A stretch of 40,302 bases of DNA from an uncultured Pseudomonadota bacterium (GTDB taxonomy: Bacteria; Pseudomonadota; Gammaproteobacteria; Enterobacterales; Succinivibrionaceae), in the NCBI GenBank assembly GCA_900317945.1, contig ONIT01000009.1, positions 1 through 40,302 of the forward strand, in the 5' to 3' direction. Of this stretch, positions 1 to 7,552 are shown in pieces. A program made the translations under genes and the position numbers. Position 1 is the first letter of the stretch. Each line of letters begins with the position of its first letter. The notes under the pieces were generated by a model. The model worked only from the letters and a program-made list of their open reading frames with translations, was not told the origin of the DNA and did not search any database.

Positions 1-138
1 GCCTGACGGATAGAAAGGTTCGATCATGGCAATCCAGTCTGCCCATGGAACCATCTTGTCCATTTTGTTGAGGAACTTATCCCTGCGGGTTTCTTTCTTC
101 CGGCAAGAGTACTCAATGTCAGTAAAGTTCTGCTGCAT
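1..138 (-). mobile_element. IS5-family transposase, N-terminal 46 residues, cut by window edge
   Basis: The minus strand reads an open frame from an ATG at 138 down to base 1 without a stop. The 46 residues begin MQQNFTDIEYSCRKK and include a stretch around residues 20-43 (DKFLNKMDKMVPW, then IEPFYP) that is typical of the N-terminus of IS5-family DDE transposases, whose usual start is a dimer/DNA-binding region followed by 'MD..VPW..L...I.P.YP'. A clear Shine-Dalgarno AGGAG sits 7 bases before the ATG. The catalytic domain lies outside the window, so intactness cannot be judged. The element lies directly downstream of the pqiA-like gene, where a pqiB partner would be expected. Confidence 0.75.
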
Positions 139-199
139 AGTCTGGCTCCTCGATTTGTCAATGATCATATTTTATCATATGATGATCAAGGACGGTTGA
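139..199. other. AT-rich palindromic spacer between insertion sequence and pqiA-like gene
   Basis: This 61-bp spacer contains two overlapping AT-rich palindromes (ATGATCAT near 161-168 and ATCATATGAT near 174-183). It probably carries the end of the insertion sequence and its promoter. I could not define the terminal inverted repeat because the other end of the element is outside the window. Confidence 0.3.
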
Positions 200-1471
200 T
201 TAAATCAGCGTTTCCTTAACATTCCAGATTAGTCTTGGATCAAAGCTGTTCGCCGCCAGCATGGTCAGGATAACGACAGCGCAGAATGACATGGACGCAA
301 CACCAGGGTAAATGCTGAACATGGTTCCCATCTGGAAATAGGCAGCCATGAAAGCCACGACAAAAACATCGACCATCGACCAGCGGCCGATGAACTCAGT
401 GACGCGGTAAAGCCTGATTCTCTTCCTGTGAGACGGCTTTTTGAGGAAATTGAGCTTCCTCACCGAGATGCACAGCCAGGTAAGCACAGCTATCTTGAAT
501 ACCGGCACAAACACGCTGGCGATAAAAATGACCGCCGCCACCGGGTACGAGCCGGTTGTCCACATGAAGATAATGCCGTCCATGACGGTGGAGTATGAAA
601 GGCTGCCCATCGTCTCAGTAACCATTATGGGCATGACGTTGGCATGCACGTACATGATGCAGGCCGCGATGAGGAACGCCACACAGCTGCTGATGCCGGC
701 ATCCCCCGCGAATATCACCTTGGAGCCGCACCTCGGGCACCTTCTGACGCCGGAAGGCAGGATCTCGCCGCAGACCGGGCAGGACGAGAGCCTGAGCTCA
801 AGCCCGGTGTGGCCGCCTCCTGCAGCAAGAGCGCTGACGCGCTTCCTGATTCTTGTTACCCGGTCCCAGATCCAGCGCTCGTCAACTGATGAGACTGTCC
901 TTATGTAAAAAATGACATAGAGGATGAAGGCGAAGAACCCCAGCCCGAGCTTTACCTCTGCAAGCGAAAGGACCTTCACGAGGCTCACCAGAACCGCGAC
1001 CAGGAAGACCTCAACCATGCTCCATTCCTTAAGCGTGCTGAACGCCCGGAGAATGACATAGGTCCTGACTCCGGTTATCCCGAGCCTGATCTGGGCGAAG
1101 ATGATGATGGTGAAGAGCAGCATGAAGGCAGGGATAAGCTGCATTACCGAATAGATCACGTAGCCCAGGTAGCGGTAATCGCTCGTGAAGAGGGCTGTCG
1201 CTACATCGTGGAGCTGCATGGTGATGTTCGTTCCAGCTGCGGACACCGTCATGAACGGGAGCAGCTCGGCGGCGATCATCAGGACCAGGGCGGCAGCTGC
1301 GTTGAGCACCGGCACGAGGTAAGGGTGATGCACGATTTTCATAAGCACTGCGCCGCATCTCGGGCACCTCGCGAGCTCCCCCTCATGAAGCTCCTCAACC
1401 TCGACCGCGAGATCGCAGTCGGGGCAGATCATGAAGTGGGAAGGCTCGGATGTGGGCGGCAGTGCTTTCAT
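200..1471 (-). CDS. pqiA: Paraquat-inducible protein A family inner-membrane protein (PqiA/LetA-like)
   Basis: A 423-residue protein, close to E. coli PqiA (417) and YebS/LetA (427). It has two repeated halves: a zinc ribbon (Cys16, Cys19, Cys36, Cys39) followed by about four membrane segments (50-215), then a second ribbon (CPVCGE...CPRCG near 232-252) and four more membrane segments. This duplicated ribbon-plus-membrane layout defines the family, which works with MCE proteins (PqiB/YebT) in lipid transport between the membranes. The start overlaps the stop of the upstream AI-2E-family gene by 4 bp (ATGA), so the two are translationally coupled. No MCE partner is visible: an IS5-type element follows at once. 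Whether it is PqiA or LetA cannot be settled without the partner. The gene symbol is a family label. Confidence 0.85.
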   Translation of the reverse strand: MKALPPTSEPSHFMICPDCDLAVEVEELHEGELARCPRCGAVLMKIVHHPYLVPVLNAAAALVLMIAAELLPFMTVSAAGTNITMQLHDVATALFTSDYRYLGYVIYSVMQLIPAFMLLFTIIIFAQIRLGITGVRTYVILRAFSTLKEWSMVEVFLVAVLVSLVKVLSLAEVKLGLGFFAFILYVIFYIRTVSSVDERWIWDRVTRIRKRVSALAAGGGHTGLELRLSSCPVCGEILPSGVRRCPRCGSKVIFAGDAGISSCVAFLIAACIMYVHANVMPIMVTETMGSLSYSTVMDGIIFMWTTGSYPVAAVIFIASVFVPVFKIAVLTWLCISVRKLNFLKKPSHRKRIRLYRVTEFIGRWSMVDVFVVAFMAAYFQMGTMFSIYPGVASMSFCAVVILTMLAANSFDPRLIWNVKETLI

Positions 1472-3270
1472 GGCTTCTCGCCTTCTTTGGGAGAGCCACT
1501 GCCAGAAGTCTCCTCTGCTTCCTTGCTTCTGTCTCCTGCCGATGCATCATGGTCCTCATCAGAAGCTGCCGCGCCGCTGCCGGATGACGGGCCGCTGAGC
1601 GCCAGCGAGGCCGCGCCGGCATTGCCGTCAATATTGGCGTAGGCCCTCACCATGGTGTTGAAGAGCGAGAGCGCCACGGGTCCAAGGAACACGCCCAGGA
1701 GCCCGAAGGCCATGGCTCCGCCGAACACGCTGATAATGATGAGGAACATCGACATCGATGAGGCCCCCGATGAGCCGTCCTTAGAGTTGCCACGCTTGAT
1801 GGCAAAGCCCTTGATAAAGGTGTCGATGGTGCATACCACGCAGCAGAACCAGAAAAGGAGCATGATGGCATAGGCCGTCTCTCCGCCGGCGTAGAGCTGG
1901 TAGCATCCCCAGAGCCCAACAGAGAGAGGAGCGCCGGGAACAACCGAGAATATCGAGGCTATTATGGAAAGGACCACTGCATTGTTCACGCCGGTAGCGT
2001 AGAGGCCGATGAATGCGGTAATGCCCTGTCCGAGCGATGCTCCGACAAGCCCGTAGACCACCGACTTGATGTTCTTTATGCATTGCCCGAGGTAGATTTT
2101 GCCCTTCTCTCCGCCGACACGTTCAACCAGCGAGTCGATAATATTGGAATACATCTGGCCTTCAATATAGAAGTATCCAATAAAGAAGAGGGAGAGAGCA
2201 AACATGATCGCGCCGTTGCCGAGTGCCTTGCCGACAGTAACCAGCACTCCGGCGGCCTGCGGGATCTTGGCGACGGATCCGATGACTATGCCCTTGATGT
2301 CGAGCCTGTTGTGCTGCAGGTCGTCCCAGCCCTTCGCGATGACAGGACCTACCACCGGAAGCTTGGCGACAGGCTCAGGAAGATTGGGGATCTTGAACTT
2401 GAAGCGGCTCAGGATGCCCTGATCCTTTCCATCCTTCCCTGACTCATTTCCGTCCTCACCAGCGCTCTCTGCATCAGCTGACTCTTCTGATGCTGCTGCG
2501 GCGTTCTCATCCTGAGTCTTATCAGCAGGCTCAACGGCGCTTCCTGCCTGGCCTTCCTTTTCCTGAGTCTCAGAAGCCTTTTCGGCTGGCTCAGCGGGAT
2601 GAGCGGCATCACTCCCCTTTGCTGCGCGCTCTCCGGCACCAGCCTGCTCCGCGGTGCCTTGTGTCTCAGCCGGCTCTCTGGCGCTCTCCGATGTCTCACT
2701 GCCTGCTGCTGACGCATCCTCTGGACTGCCTTCCGTCACAGTGCCGGCAACTCCCGCGAAACCATCACTGAACGCGCCGTCTGACTCGCTCAGTATTCCG
2801 GTGCCGCCTGCCGAAGCTGCCTCACTGCCTGACTTATCCTGTGCGGCGACTCCGTCGGCAAGGGCCTTTATCTTGAATGCCCGTGGCACTCCGGAATTGA
2901 GCACCTGAGAGAGTGACATGTCAGGCACAGGCTTTTCTTCAGAATTCTGTGAGACATCCGCGCTGTGCATGACTGAGTAGGAGAAATCGGCGACCTTCTG
3001 ATAGGCCCCGTACACGCCGACAGAGAACGGCACCAGAATGACGATAATCAGGAGAAAGACAATCGACACGGCGGCAGCCGACGCGTGTCCGCGGAAGATC
3101 CTGTCCCTCACCCAGCAGAAAGGCTTCCAGGTCGCAATGGCGACAATGGCGCCCCAGACGATGGCCGCGAGGAAGGGCATCACCACCGCAAACGCCGCGG
3201 CAATGACAACAAGCACAAAGATGACTATGGCCGCGGGGCCGATGTATTTTGTTACGGAAAAGCTGGACAT
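1468..3270 (-). CDS. AI-2E family transporter (PerM/YdiK type) with a large low-complexity insertion
   Basis: A 600-residue membrane protein. Residues 10-105 (two or three membrane helices, with PFLAAIVWGAIVAIATWKPF near 32-51) and 290-560 (GxxxYxEGQMYSNIID, then ISIFSVVPGAP-like and GLLGVFLGP motifs) match the AI-2E exporter/permease family (formerly UPF0118), which is usually 340-400 residues. The excess is an insertion at about 105-287 made almost wholly of Ala, Ser, Glu, Gly and Asp, expected to be disordered and acidic. A second acidic/Ser-rich tail closes the protein. The paralogue at 15706-17025 has the same core but a loop of only about 45 residues. Substrates of this family are mostly unknown; AI-2 or Na+/H+ exchange are the reported activities in some members. 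It is the first gene of a two-gene operon with the pqiA-like gene. Confidence 0.8.
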   Translation of the reverse strand: MSSFSVTKYIGPAAIVIFVLVVIAAAFAVVMPFLAAIVWGAIVAIATWKPFCWVRDRIFRGHASAAAVSIVFLLIIVILVPFSVGVYGAYQKVADFSYSVMHSADVSQNSEEKPVPDMSLSQVLNSGVPRAFKIKALADGVAAQDKSGSEAASAGGTGILSESDGAFSDGFAGVAGTVTEGSPEDASAAGSETSESAREPAETQGTAEQAGAGERAAKGSDAAHPAEPAEKASETQEKEGQAGSAVEPADKTQDENAAAASEESADAESAGEDGNESGKDGKDQGILSRFKFKIPNLPEPVAKLPVVGPVIAKGWDDLQHNRLDIKGIVIGSVAKIPQAAGVLVTVGKALGNGAIMFALSLFFIGYFYIEGQMYSNIIDSLVERVGGEKGKIYLGQCIKNIKSVVYGLVGASLGQGITAFIGLYATGVNNAVVLSIIASIFSVVPGAPLSVGLWGCYQLYAGGETAYAIMLLFWFCCVVCTIDTFIKGFAIKRGNSKDGSSGASSMSMFLIIISVFGGAMAFGLLGVFLGPVALSLFNTMVRAYANIDGNAGAASLALSGPSSGSGAAASDEDHDASAGDRSKEAEETSGSGSPKEGEKP

Positions 3271-3737
3271 GGACTGAATCTCTGACAGAACATCCGGATT
3301 TTAGCAAAATCGGAAAGCACGTGAAAATGGCGCTCTGCAGTCAATCCCGGAATTTGCATTATGCAATGAGCGGCAGCCGTTTCAGAACGCCGCAAGGCGG
3401 GCTGGGTAACATTGTGATACAGGCAGGGCTCACCTTACATAGGCTGAACTGCGGGAGCAAATGGCGGAAAAAACAGCCGGATACGGCTTTTTCGTGCTTT
3501 CATACAGCAAATTGTGACTTGCTTTACAAAAGAAATACCCCCAATTTACTGTTAGGGACATTTCAGTTTAGGATAATGACTGGCGTGTCCGCCTGATTTC
3601 CGAATATCTCCGGCTGGATATGTCTCTGAAAATCATCTTCCTGTTTGTCAGGCCTCACAAAGGCCTGAAGGTGCATGGCCGGGTCTGCAGCTAACAGGAG
3701 GGCATCTGACCCAGGTAATTCTGACGTGGTTTAGCAT
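3271..3737 (+). promoter_or_regulatory. Upstream region of terD copy 1 (first arm of a tandem duplication)
   Basis: This 467-bp spacer lies between the divergent AI-2E-family gene and terD copy 1. It contains no convincing gene. Its whole length is recognisably repeated at about 4403-4863. Inside it, 3509-3579 is identical to 4636-4706 except for one base, while the flanks have diverged and carry gaps, which points to a functional promoter/regulatory element. A -10-like GATAAT lies at 3572-3577; no confident -35 could be chosen. No proper Shine-Dalgarno precedes the terD ATG: the nearest AGGAGG is about 35 bases upstream of it. Confidence 0.6.
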
Positions 3738-4292
3738 ATGGCAATAGAACTGGAAAAAGGCCAGCGCATCGGCATTAAACTCGAAAAGGTAGGCGTAGGC
3801 CTCGGATGGGATCCGAACGAAGGGGGCGGCGATGATTTCGACCTTGACGCATCCGCATTCATGCTCGGTGAGAATCATAAGCTGCCGCGCGACGAGTTCT
3901 TCGTCTTCTACAACAATCTGAAGTCGCCTGACGGCGCTGTTGAGTCCATGGGCGACGACCGCACCGGAGGCAGCAGCGATGGCGATGATGAGACGCTGAA
4001 CGTCGATCTGTCCAAGGTTGATCCGAGGGTTACCGAGATAATCTTCACCGCTACCATTTACAAGGCTGCCGAGAGAAGGCAGAACTTCGGGCAGGTCCAC
4101 AACTCCTACATCAGGCTCTACAACGCCATCACCAATGAGGAGATTGCCCGCTACGATCTCGATGAGGACTTCTCCATAGAGACCGCAATTGAGTTCGGCC
4201 GCATCTACCGCCGCGGCAGCGAGTGGAGGTTCGAGGCTCTGGGGCTCGGAAACAAGGGCGGAATGCAGGCCCTGGTTGACAAGTACGCCTGA
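3738..4292 (+). CDS. terD: TerD family calcium-binding stress protein, copy 1
   Basis: A 184-residue cytoplasmic protein of the usual TerD/TerE length (about 190). Diagnostic features are the N-terminal LEKGQRI, the GLGWDP motif, the acidic DDFDLDASAF calcium-binding segment near residues 33-42, GDDRTGGSSDGDDETLNVDL near 72-91, and the C-terminal RxxSEWxFEALGLG. TerD proteins bind Ca2+ and belong to tellurite/chemical-stress systems; their biochemical role is unresolved. The second copy at 4864 is about 90% identical in protein. It is followed by a decayed stub of the next gene, showing that the duplication unit extended past its stop codon. As first gene of the island it is probably driven by the conserved element at 3509-3579. 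Confidence 0.92.
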   Translation: MAIELEKGQRIGIKLEKVGVGLGWDPNEGGGDDFDLDASAFMLGENHKLPRDEFFVFYNNLKSPDGAVESMGDDRTGGSSDGDDETLNVDLSKVDPRVTEIIFTATIYKAAERRQNFGQVHNSYIRLYNAITNEEIARYDLDEDFSIETAIEFGRIYRRGSEWRFEALGLGNKGGMQALVDKYA

Positions 4293-4358
4293 GGAACAAG
4301 CTCTGATAAGCCCTGAGAAAGGCCAGCGCATCAGCCTTTGAAAGGATGGCGGCTCAAA
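4291..4358 (+). pseudogene. Stub of the TerZ/TerX-like gene left by the tandem duplication
   Basis: These 68 bases align without gaps with 5417-5484, that is the end of terD copy 2 plus the first 18 or so codons of the TerZ/TerX-like gene. In the stub the start ATG is CTG (4303-4305) and the frame meets TGA after about 12 codons (LISPEKGQRISL-stop). Homology ends abruptly after GGCTCAAA. It is therefore a non-functional fragment marking the right edge of the duplicated unit. Confidence 0.8.
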
Positions 4359-4863
4359 TCCCGCCATCATCTGCAAATGATGCGCTGTTGAGAGTAGAAG
4401 TCAGGCTGGACACGGCCTGACTGACAGAACAGCCAGATTTCAGCAAAATCTTAAATCACGTAAACATATCGCCAGCGGACAATCCCGGAGCCTGCATTCT
4501 GCAGGGAGAATCTGCAGTCTCACCCTCTGAAGAGGATTGCTGTATGGGCAGAAATCACCTTAATACATGCCTGAGCTCCTGGAACAAATGACAGGAAAAA
4601 CAGCCTGATAGGACTTTTTCCTGCTTTCATGCAATAAATTGTGACTTGCTTTACAAAAGAAATACCCCCAATTTACTGTTAGGGGCATTTCAGTTTAGGA
4701 TAATGAAAGAGGTGTCCGTCTGGCTTCTGAATGTCTCAGGCCGGATAGTCCCTGAAAATCATCTTCCTGTTTATCAGGCTTCTCTGAGTCTGATGGTGCA
4801 TGGCCGGGTCTGCAGCTAACAGGAAGGCATCTGACCCAGGATAATTCTGACATGGTTTAGCAC
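4359..4863 (+). promoter_or_regulatory. Upstream region of terD copy 2 (second arm of the duplication)
   Basis: After a short unmatched junction (about 4359-4402) the sequence resumes homology with the area just upstream of terD copy 1: GCTGGACA near 4405-4412 matches the first codons of the AI-2E gene near 3262-3269, and CTGACAGAAC at 4421 matches 3282. The offset falls from about 1139 to 1126 bases across the spacer, so small insertions or deletions have accumulated. The 71-bp element at 4636-4706 is retained with one change. No gene is seen. Confidence 0.6.
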
Positions 4864-5418
4864 ATGGCAATAGTACTCGAGAAAGGCCAGCGCATCGGCA
4901 TTGGACTCCAAAAGGTAGGCGTAGGTCTCGGATGGGATCCTAACGCCGGAGGCGGCGAGGATTTCGACCTTGACGCATCCACATTCATGCTCGGCGAGAA
5001 TCACAAGCTGCCGCGCGATGAGTTCTTCGTCTTCTACAACAACCTGAAGTCGCCTGACGGCGCTGTTGAGTCCATGGGCGATGACCGCACCGGAGGCAGC
5101 AGCGACGGCGACGATGAGACGCTGAACGTCGATCTGTCCAAGGTTGATCCGAAGATTACCGAGATAATCTTCACCGCTACCATCTACAAGGCTGCCGAGA
5201 GAAAACAGAATTTCGGCCAGGTCCACAACTCCTACATCAGGATCTACAACGCCGTCAACAATGAGGAGATTGCCCGCTACGACCTCGATGAGGACTTTTC
5301 CATCGAGACCGCAGTTGAGTTCGGCCGCCTCTACCGCTGCGGGAGCGAGTGGAAGTTCGAGGCGCTCGGCCTCGGAAACAAAGGCGGAATGCAGGCCCTG
5401 GTCGACAAATACTCATAA
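4864..5418 (+). CDS. terD: TerD family calcium-binding stress protein, copy 2
   Basis: A 184-residue TerD protein with the same landmarks as copy 1 (GLGWDP, DFDLDASTF, GDDRTGGSSDGDDE, SEWKFEALGLG). Differences from copy 1 are few and mostly conservative, with small clusters near residues 14-35 and one Arg-to-Cys change in the RxGSEW segment. Only 10 bases separate its stop from the TerZ/TerX-like gene, so this copy is the one in the operon. The ATG has no good Shine-Dalgarno, as in copy 1. Retention of the motif residues suggests both copies are functional. Confidence 0.92.
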   Translation: MAIVLEKGQRIGIGLQKVGVGLGWDPNAGGGEDFDLDASTFMLGENHKLPRDEFFVFYNNLKSPDGAVESMGDDRTGGSSDGDDETLNVDLSKVDPKITEIIFTATIYKAAERKQNFGQVHNSYIRIYNAVNNEEIARYDLDEDFSIETAVEFGRLYRCGSEWKFEALGLGNKGGMQALVDKYS

Positions 5419-5428
5419 GGAATAAGCC

Positions 5429-6109
5429 ATGATAAGACTTGAGAAAGGACAGCGCATCAACCTTGAGAAGGAAGGCGGCTCAAAGCTTACGAGCTTCCGC
5501 GTAGGATGCAACTGGGGCGCAATCACAGTGGAGAAGTCAGGCTTCCTCGGCTTCGGCAAGAGGAAGGAGGAGCTTGATGTCGACGTGGATCTGAGCTGCG
5601 TCATGACTGATGAGAGCGGGCAGCTTGTCGATACTCTCTACTCCCCTCTGTACCGCAAGGAGATGTTCACCGAGGTCGGGCTGCCTATAGGCAAGGACCG
5701 CTCCGCTGACGGCTCCATGTACCATTCCCCCGATGACACCGAGGGAGACAAGGGCGGCAATGACGAGCTCGACAATGAGATCATCACTGTTGACCTCAAT
5801 AAGGTCAGCGGCCAGATCTCCCAGATCTTCTTCTTCCTGAACATTTTCTCTCCCCGCAACATTGACTTCATGAAAATCCCCTATGTGTCAATCCGCATGT
5901 TCGAGGGAACTCCCAGGAAGGTGAACTCGGTCTTCGCACAGTATGATGTTGCGAAGGAGCCGCAGTTTGCAGGAAAGGATGCCCTGATCATGGGCAAGCT
6001 GTACCGCAGGAACGGCGAGTGGAAGTTTGCGGCCATCGGAGAGGCGTTCAGCGATCAGAACGACCTCCGCCGCACCATAAAGAGAATACTGGACAGCTAC
6101 GCAAGGTAA
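5429..6109 (+). CDS. TerD-superfamily protein, TerZ/TerX-like
   Basis: A 226-residue protein, longer than TerD. It starts with the family signature IRLEKGQRINLEK, has a GFLGFGKRKEELDVDVDLS segment near 37-55 (the FFGG-like insertion before the acidic strand recalls TerZ), then GGNDELDNEIITVDLNK near 110-126 replacing the GDGDDE motif, and ends with RRNGEWKFAAIGEA, the conserved C-terminal core. The calcium-site acidic residues are partly kept (DVDVDLS). It lies 10 bp behind terD copy 2 and 5 bp before the first TerY gene, so it is part of the island operon. TerZ, TerX or another TerD subfamily are all possible; a tree is required to choose. No symbol is assigned. Confidence 0.8.
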   Translation: MIRLEKGQRINLEKEGGSKLTSFRVGCNWGAITVEKSGFLGFGKRKEELDVDVDLSCVMTDESGQLVDTLYSPLYRKEMFTEVGLPIGKDRSADGSMYHSPDDTEGDKGGNDELDNEIITVDLNKVSGQISQIFFFLNIFSPRNIDFMKIPYVSIRMFEGTPRKVNSVFAQYDVAKEPQFAGKDALIMGKLYRRNGEWKFAAIGEAFSDQNDLRRTIKRILDSYAR

Positions 6110-6114
6110 GCATT

Positions 6115-6753
6115 ATGAGAAGATTGCCTGTTTATCTGCTGCTTGACACAAGCGGCTCAATGTACGGCGAGCCCATCGAGGCCGTCAAGAACGGAGTGCA
6201 GGTCCTGGTTTCGACGCTGCGCCAGGATCCCTACGCGCTTGAGACTGCCTATCTGAGCATCATCACCTTTGACTCAGACGCGAGGCAGGTCGCTCCCCTC
6301 ACTGAGCTCGCGTCCTTCCAGCAGCCCAATCTTGAGGCCAACGGCGGCACAGCTCTGGGCGAGGCGCTCGGGCTTCTCGCGCAGAAGGTTGACGCTGAGG
6401 TAACCAAGACCACCGCAGAGAAGAAGGGCGACTGGAAGCCGCTGGTGTTCCTCATGACCGACGGCGAGCCTACCGATGACATCAAGCAGGGACTTGCCGA
6501 GTTCAAGAAGCGCAAGTTCGGCATGGTGGTAGCCTGCGCTGCAGGACAGAACGCGAACACCGGCATCCTCAAGCAGATTACCGAGAATGTCGTGCAGCTC
6601 GACACCGCTGACAGCACTACCATCAAGTCCTTCTTCAAGTGGGTATCGGCGTCCATAAGCACCGGCAGCCAGAAGGTCGAGGAGGGCGGAGTCAACCTCG
6701 ACAAGATGGACCAGCTGCCTCCTCCTCCTGCTGAAGTGAACATCGTGGTCTGA
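6115..6753 (+). CDS. terY: TerY-type von Willebrand factor A protein 1
   Basis: A 212-residue protein, the same length as classical TerY. The VWA fold fills the chain: metal-ion-dependent adhesion site DTSGSM at residues 11-16, a conserved Thr in NGGTALG, and FLMTDGEPTDD as the distal Asp. It ends with a proline-rich tail (LPPPPAEVN). The frame is open for 32 codons upstream, but those overlap the preceding gene; the ATG at 6115 restores the canonical MRRLPVYLLLD start and follows an AAGG. TerY proteins are thought to act as metal-dependent scaffolds that bind TerD-type proteins and phospho-signalling partners. The next TerY begins 1 base after its stop, implying coupled translation. Confidence 0.92.
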   Translation: MRRLPVYLLLDTSGSMYGEPIEAVKNGVQVLVSTLRQDPYALETAYLSIITFDSDARQVAPLTELASFQQPNLEANGGTALGEALGLLAQKVDAEVTKTTAEKKGDWKPLVFLMTDGEPTDDIKQGLAEFKKRKFGMVVACAAGQNANTGILKQITENVVQLDTADSTTIKSFFKWVSASISTGSQKVEEGGVNLDKMDQLPPPPAEVNIVV

Positions 6754-6754
6754 T

Positions 6755-7396
6755 ATGAGACGGCTGCCTGTTTACATACTGATCGACACGTCCGGGTCGA
6801 TGCGCGGCGAGCCCATTGAGGCGGTCAAGGTTGGACTTGACTCAATGGTCTCGAGCCTTCGCACCGATCCGTACGCGCTCGAGACAGTGAACATCAGCAT
6901 CATTACCTTCGACAAGGATGTAAAGCAGCTGATTCCGCTGACTCCGATCGACTCACTGCAGATACCGGTCATAACAACGCCCGAGAGCGGCCCGACCAAC
7001 ACCGGCGCCGCCCTTAAGCTCCTGTGCAGCAATGTTGACAAGGAGGTGCACCTCAGCACCCCGGAGCAGAAAGGCGACTGGATGCCCCTGCTGTTTCTCA
7101 TGACTGACGGAAGGCCGTCTGACATAAAGCTCTTCAACGACACCATTCCGGAAATCAAAAAGAAGCACTTTGCCGACATCATTGCCTGCGCGGCCGGCCC
7201 GCATGCCAAGGTAGAGCCCCTGAAGGCCCTGACTGACAAGATCTTCTCGCTCGACACCATGGACAGCGCCACCTTCATCAAGTTCTTCAAGTGGGTGAGC
7301 GATTCCATCGGCGTCGGCGGAAGAAGCGTCGGCTCGACCGGTGACACCGGCATGGAGCTTCCGCCTCCTCCTGCAGAAGTCAATGTGGTTATTTAA
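6755..7396 (+). CDS. terY: TerY-type von Willebrand factor A protein 2
   Basis: A 213-residue paralogue of the preceding gene with MIDAS motif DTSGSM (11-16), PTNTGAAL and FLMTDGRPSD, and the same proline-rich end (LPPPPAEVNVVI). It differs in the region between, notably in residues 65-80. Starting a single base after the upstream stop, it is co-translated with TerY 1. Two short paired TerY proteins sharing the same tail suggest a heterodimer or two versions for two TerD-type ligands; that is inference. After it the operon is interrupted by a 156-bp spacer with strong inverted repeats. Confidence 0.9.
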   Translation: MRRLPVYILIDTSGSMRGEPIEAVKVGLDSMVSSLRTDPYALETVNISIITFDKDVKQLIPLTPIDSLQIPVITTPESGPTNTGAALKLLCSNVDKEVHLSTPEQKGDWMPLLFLMTDGRPSDIKLFNDTIPEIKKKHFADIIACAAGPHAKVEPLKALTDKIFSLDTMDSATFIKFFKWVSDSIGVGGRSVGSTGDTGMELPPPPAEVNVVI

Positions 7397-7552
7397 CCTG
7401 GAACCGGCAGCCTCCTGGCTGCCGGCTTCATGAATATGTTCAGAATGGGGCGCCGCGCATTGGAAGGCTCTTCATTCTGAACAGTTTCTCTCACGGGCCC
7501 GCTTCCTCATTGTGGAGGCTGGGAATGCTCACTCTGCTCAGGACATATTTTC
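7397..7552 (+). promoter_or_regulatory. Operon-internal spacer with two strong inverted repeats
   Basis: A 156-bp gap in an otherwise tightly packed operon. A perfect 9-bp hairpin (CCGGCAGCC at 7404-7412 and GGCTGCCGG at 7417-7425, loop TCCT) lacks a following T-run, so it is not a classic terminator. A second inverted repeat, 11 bp and perfect (7437-7447 and 7473-7483, core GTTCAGAATG), encloses 25 bases. It may be an mRNA processing/stability structure, an internal attenuator, or an operator for an internal promoter. Confidence 0.55.

Noticed and set aside
3316..3326. CACGTGAAAA considered as a second parS
   Set aside because: Only the right half of the palindrome is present; the left half does not match.
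3648..4376. Minus-strand frame across terD copy 1
   Set aside because: Complement of a conserved TerD gene; a matching one lies opposite copy 2 only because of the duplication.
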